Of a stretch of 6,179 nucleotides of DNA, positions 5,309-6,179 are shown piece by piece. The stretch is taken from the NCBI GenBank assembly GCA_964568355.1, contig CAZMRK010000490.1:1-6179 (forward strand), given 5' to 3'. The DNA is from JAJPJX01 sp964568355. Its GTDB lineage: Bacteria; Acidobacteriota; Terriglobia; Bryobacterales; Bryobacteraceae. The number at the start of each line of letters is the position of its first letter. The stretch's first letter is position 1. The notes below the pieces were generated by a model. It saw nothing but the letters and a program-made list of their open reading frames with translations. It did no database searches and had not been told where the DNA came from. The translations under genes and the position numbers were made by a program.

Positions 5309-5971
5309 TCAGCCCGTGACGGAGGTTTCCTGAAACACCTTGGCCCAATCCTTGAGGAACTGGTCCAACCCCTTATCGGTCAGAGGATGGTTAAATAACG
5401 CGTCCAGCACCTTCAAAGGCATGGTACCAATATGCGCCCCCGCCAGGGCGGCCTCGATGACGTGAGTAGGCGTACGGATGGAGGCAGCCAGAATCTGGGT
5501 GGGGAAAGCATAGTTCTTGTAAACCTTGACGATGTCGCGGATCAGATCCATGCCGCTCCACCCGATGTCGTCCACGCGGCCGACGAAGGGGCTGACGATA
5601 TAGGCGCCGGCCTTGGCGGCAAGCAGGGCCTGCGATACGGAGAAGCACAGGGTGACGTTCACCCGGATGCCTTCCTTGCTGAGGATGGAGGTGGCTTTGA
5701 TGCCGTCGCGGGTCAGCGGACACTTCACCACGACGTTCTTATGGATGCGAGCCAGCTTACGACCCTCGCTGATCATTTGATCGGCTTGGGTGGAAACGAC
5801 TTCCGCGCTGATATCGCCATCGACCACATCGCAGATCAGACGGATCTGATCTTCTATGGCGCGCCCTTCTTTGGCAATCAGCGACGGGTTGGTGGTTACA
5901 CCATCCACGATGCCCCAACTGGCGCCTTTTTTCAGCTCATCGAGGTTGGCAGTATCCAGAAAGAATTTCAC
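5309..5971 (-). CDS. tal: Transaldolase, short TalC/FSA-type
   Basis: This cytoplasmic class I aldolase-fold enzyme most likely moves a dihydroxyacetone unit between sedoheptulose 7-phosphate and glyceraldehyde 3-phosphate in the non-oxidative pentose phosphate pathway. It has 220 residues, matching the short decameric subfamily (about 215-220) rather than the long TalB form. It opens with KFFLDTANLDELKK, then DGVTTNPSLIAKEG (23-36). Lys83 in VVVKCPLT is the probable Schiff-base residue. FSVSQALLAAKAGA and SPFVGRVDDIGWSG are conserved subfamily segments. The GTG at 5969-5971 is chosen because GGAGGGG lies 7 bases upstream and the protein then begins where the family does; the frame is open further, but those residues are not family-like. 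Close relatives in this subfamily are fructose 6-phosphate aldolases, which sequence inspection alone cannot exclude. It probably heads an operon with the two following genes. Confidence 0.96.
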   Translation of the reverse strand: MKFFLDTANLDELKKGASWGIVDGVTTNPSLIAKEGRAIEDQIRLICDVVDGDISAEVVSTQADQMISEGRKLARIHKNVVVKCPLTRDGIKATSILSKEGIRVNVTLCFSVSQALLAAKAGAYIVSPFVGRVDDIGWSGMDLIRDIVKVYKNYAFPTQILAASIRTPTHVIEAALAGAHIGTMPLKVLDALFNHPLTDKGLDQFLKDWAKVFQETSVTG

Positions 5972-5998
5972 GGTAATTCCCCTCCGGGATTCTCTCGG

Positions 5999-6007
5999 AT
6001 TATAACA
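5999..6007 (-). promoter_or_regulatory. Extended -10 promoter of the transaldolase gene
   Basis: The minus strand reads TGTTATAAT, a TGn extension plus a perfect TATAAT. The -35 region at the normal distance (GCCGGA) is poor, as expected for an extended -10 promoter. Transcription would start near 5992, about 20 bases before the GTG start, and the leader would include GGAGGGG (5985-5979). It matches the oxidoreductase element TGTTATGAT at 2622-2630 in eight of nine bases. Confidence 0.6.
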
Positions 6008-6056
6008 CCGGGCCGCTGTTCTCCGGCCTGGCGGAGGGTACGGGAAATCCCGCAGT

Positions 6057-6179
6057 TCATTGCGGTTGGGCGAAGCGGTCCTCGTAAATGCTCTCATCGA
6101 ATATTCGTGCATCCTGCACGTCTTTGAGGGCGAGTGTGATGACAAAGACCTCCAGATTTCCGTTCACGGCCCGGATATC
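6057..6179 (-). CDS. C-terminal end of an unrecognised protein (5' part outside window)
   Basis: The minus strand is open from the window edge to a TGA at 6057-6059, giving the last 40 residues of a protein. It starts DIRAVNGNLEVFVITLALKD and ends DESIYEDRFAQPQ. The alternating hydrophobic residues suggest a beta strand followed by an acidic C-terminal segment. The frame has normal codon choice and ends 85 bases before the transaldolase start, a natural gene spacing, so it is probably real. I do not recognise the family and 40 residues are too few to propose a role. Confidence 0.6.
   Translation of the reverse strand, partial: DIRAVNGNLEVFVITLALKDVQDARIFDESIYEDRFAQPQ

Noticed and set aside
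5432..6127. 231-codon open frame on the plus strand over the transaldolase gene
   Set aside because: It is the antisense of a protein with an intact catalytic Lys83 motif, and its composition is not protein-like.
1..6179. Search for a new defence, mobile or biosynthetic system
   Set aside because: All genes except the 40-residue tail at the right edge fall into recognisable housekeeping or regulatory types. There is no clustered repeat array, integrase, toxin-antitoxin pair, phage-like gene or reverse transcriptase, so a novel system is not supported.

Overview
This window looks like an ordinary chromosomal stretch from a GC-rich, heterotrophic soil-type bacterium. The best guess is an acidobacterium of the Solibacter/Bryobacter kind. 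That guess rests on the mix of gene families (a Tat-exported Gfo/Idh/MocA oxidoreductase, a compact PadR regulator, a multi-helix membrane histidine kinase paired with a NarL-type regulator) and on short dispersed palindromic repeats. It is inference, because the window contains no rRNA or other marker gene.

Layout, left to right. At 1-400 (+) lies the C-terminal ATP-binding half of a sensor histidine kinase cut by the window edge. Positions 401-515 are non-coding. They hold a dispersed palindromic repeat and, directly after it, a short remnant that resembles the tail of a histidine kinase. At 2551-516 (-) a complete two-component pair (membrane sensor kinase, then NarL/FixJ-type response regulator) is translationally coupled through an ATGA overlap. 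A 110-base divergent promoter region separates it from a Tat-signal Gfo/Idh/MocA oxidoreductase at 2662-3948 (+). A second copy of the dispersed repeat fills the gap between the oxidoreductase and the convergent padR gene.

From 6179 down to 3988 all genes are on the minus strand: the tail of an unrecognised gene (6057-6179), a short transaldolase (5309-5971), a single-helix membrane protein with a DUF3592-like end (4875-5261), a secreted Dabb-fold protein (4439-4837), a strong 9-bp hairpin (4397-4420), and a PadR-family regulator (3988-4338). The transaldolase has its own extended -10 promoter, and the next two genes follow at 47- and 37-base gaps, so they may be co-transcribed with it.

The genes do not form one evident pathway. 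The two-component pair and the divergent oxidoreductase could be functionally linked through the shared promoter region, but nothing proves it. I found no CRISPR array, transposase, phage gene, tRNA or rRNA, and no convincing new multi-gene system. The most notable non-genic signals are the repeat pair (one copy supplies the padR stop codon), the kinase-tail remnant beside the other copy, and an atypical ATP-binding motif in the complete kinase.
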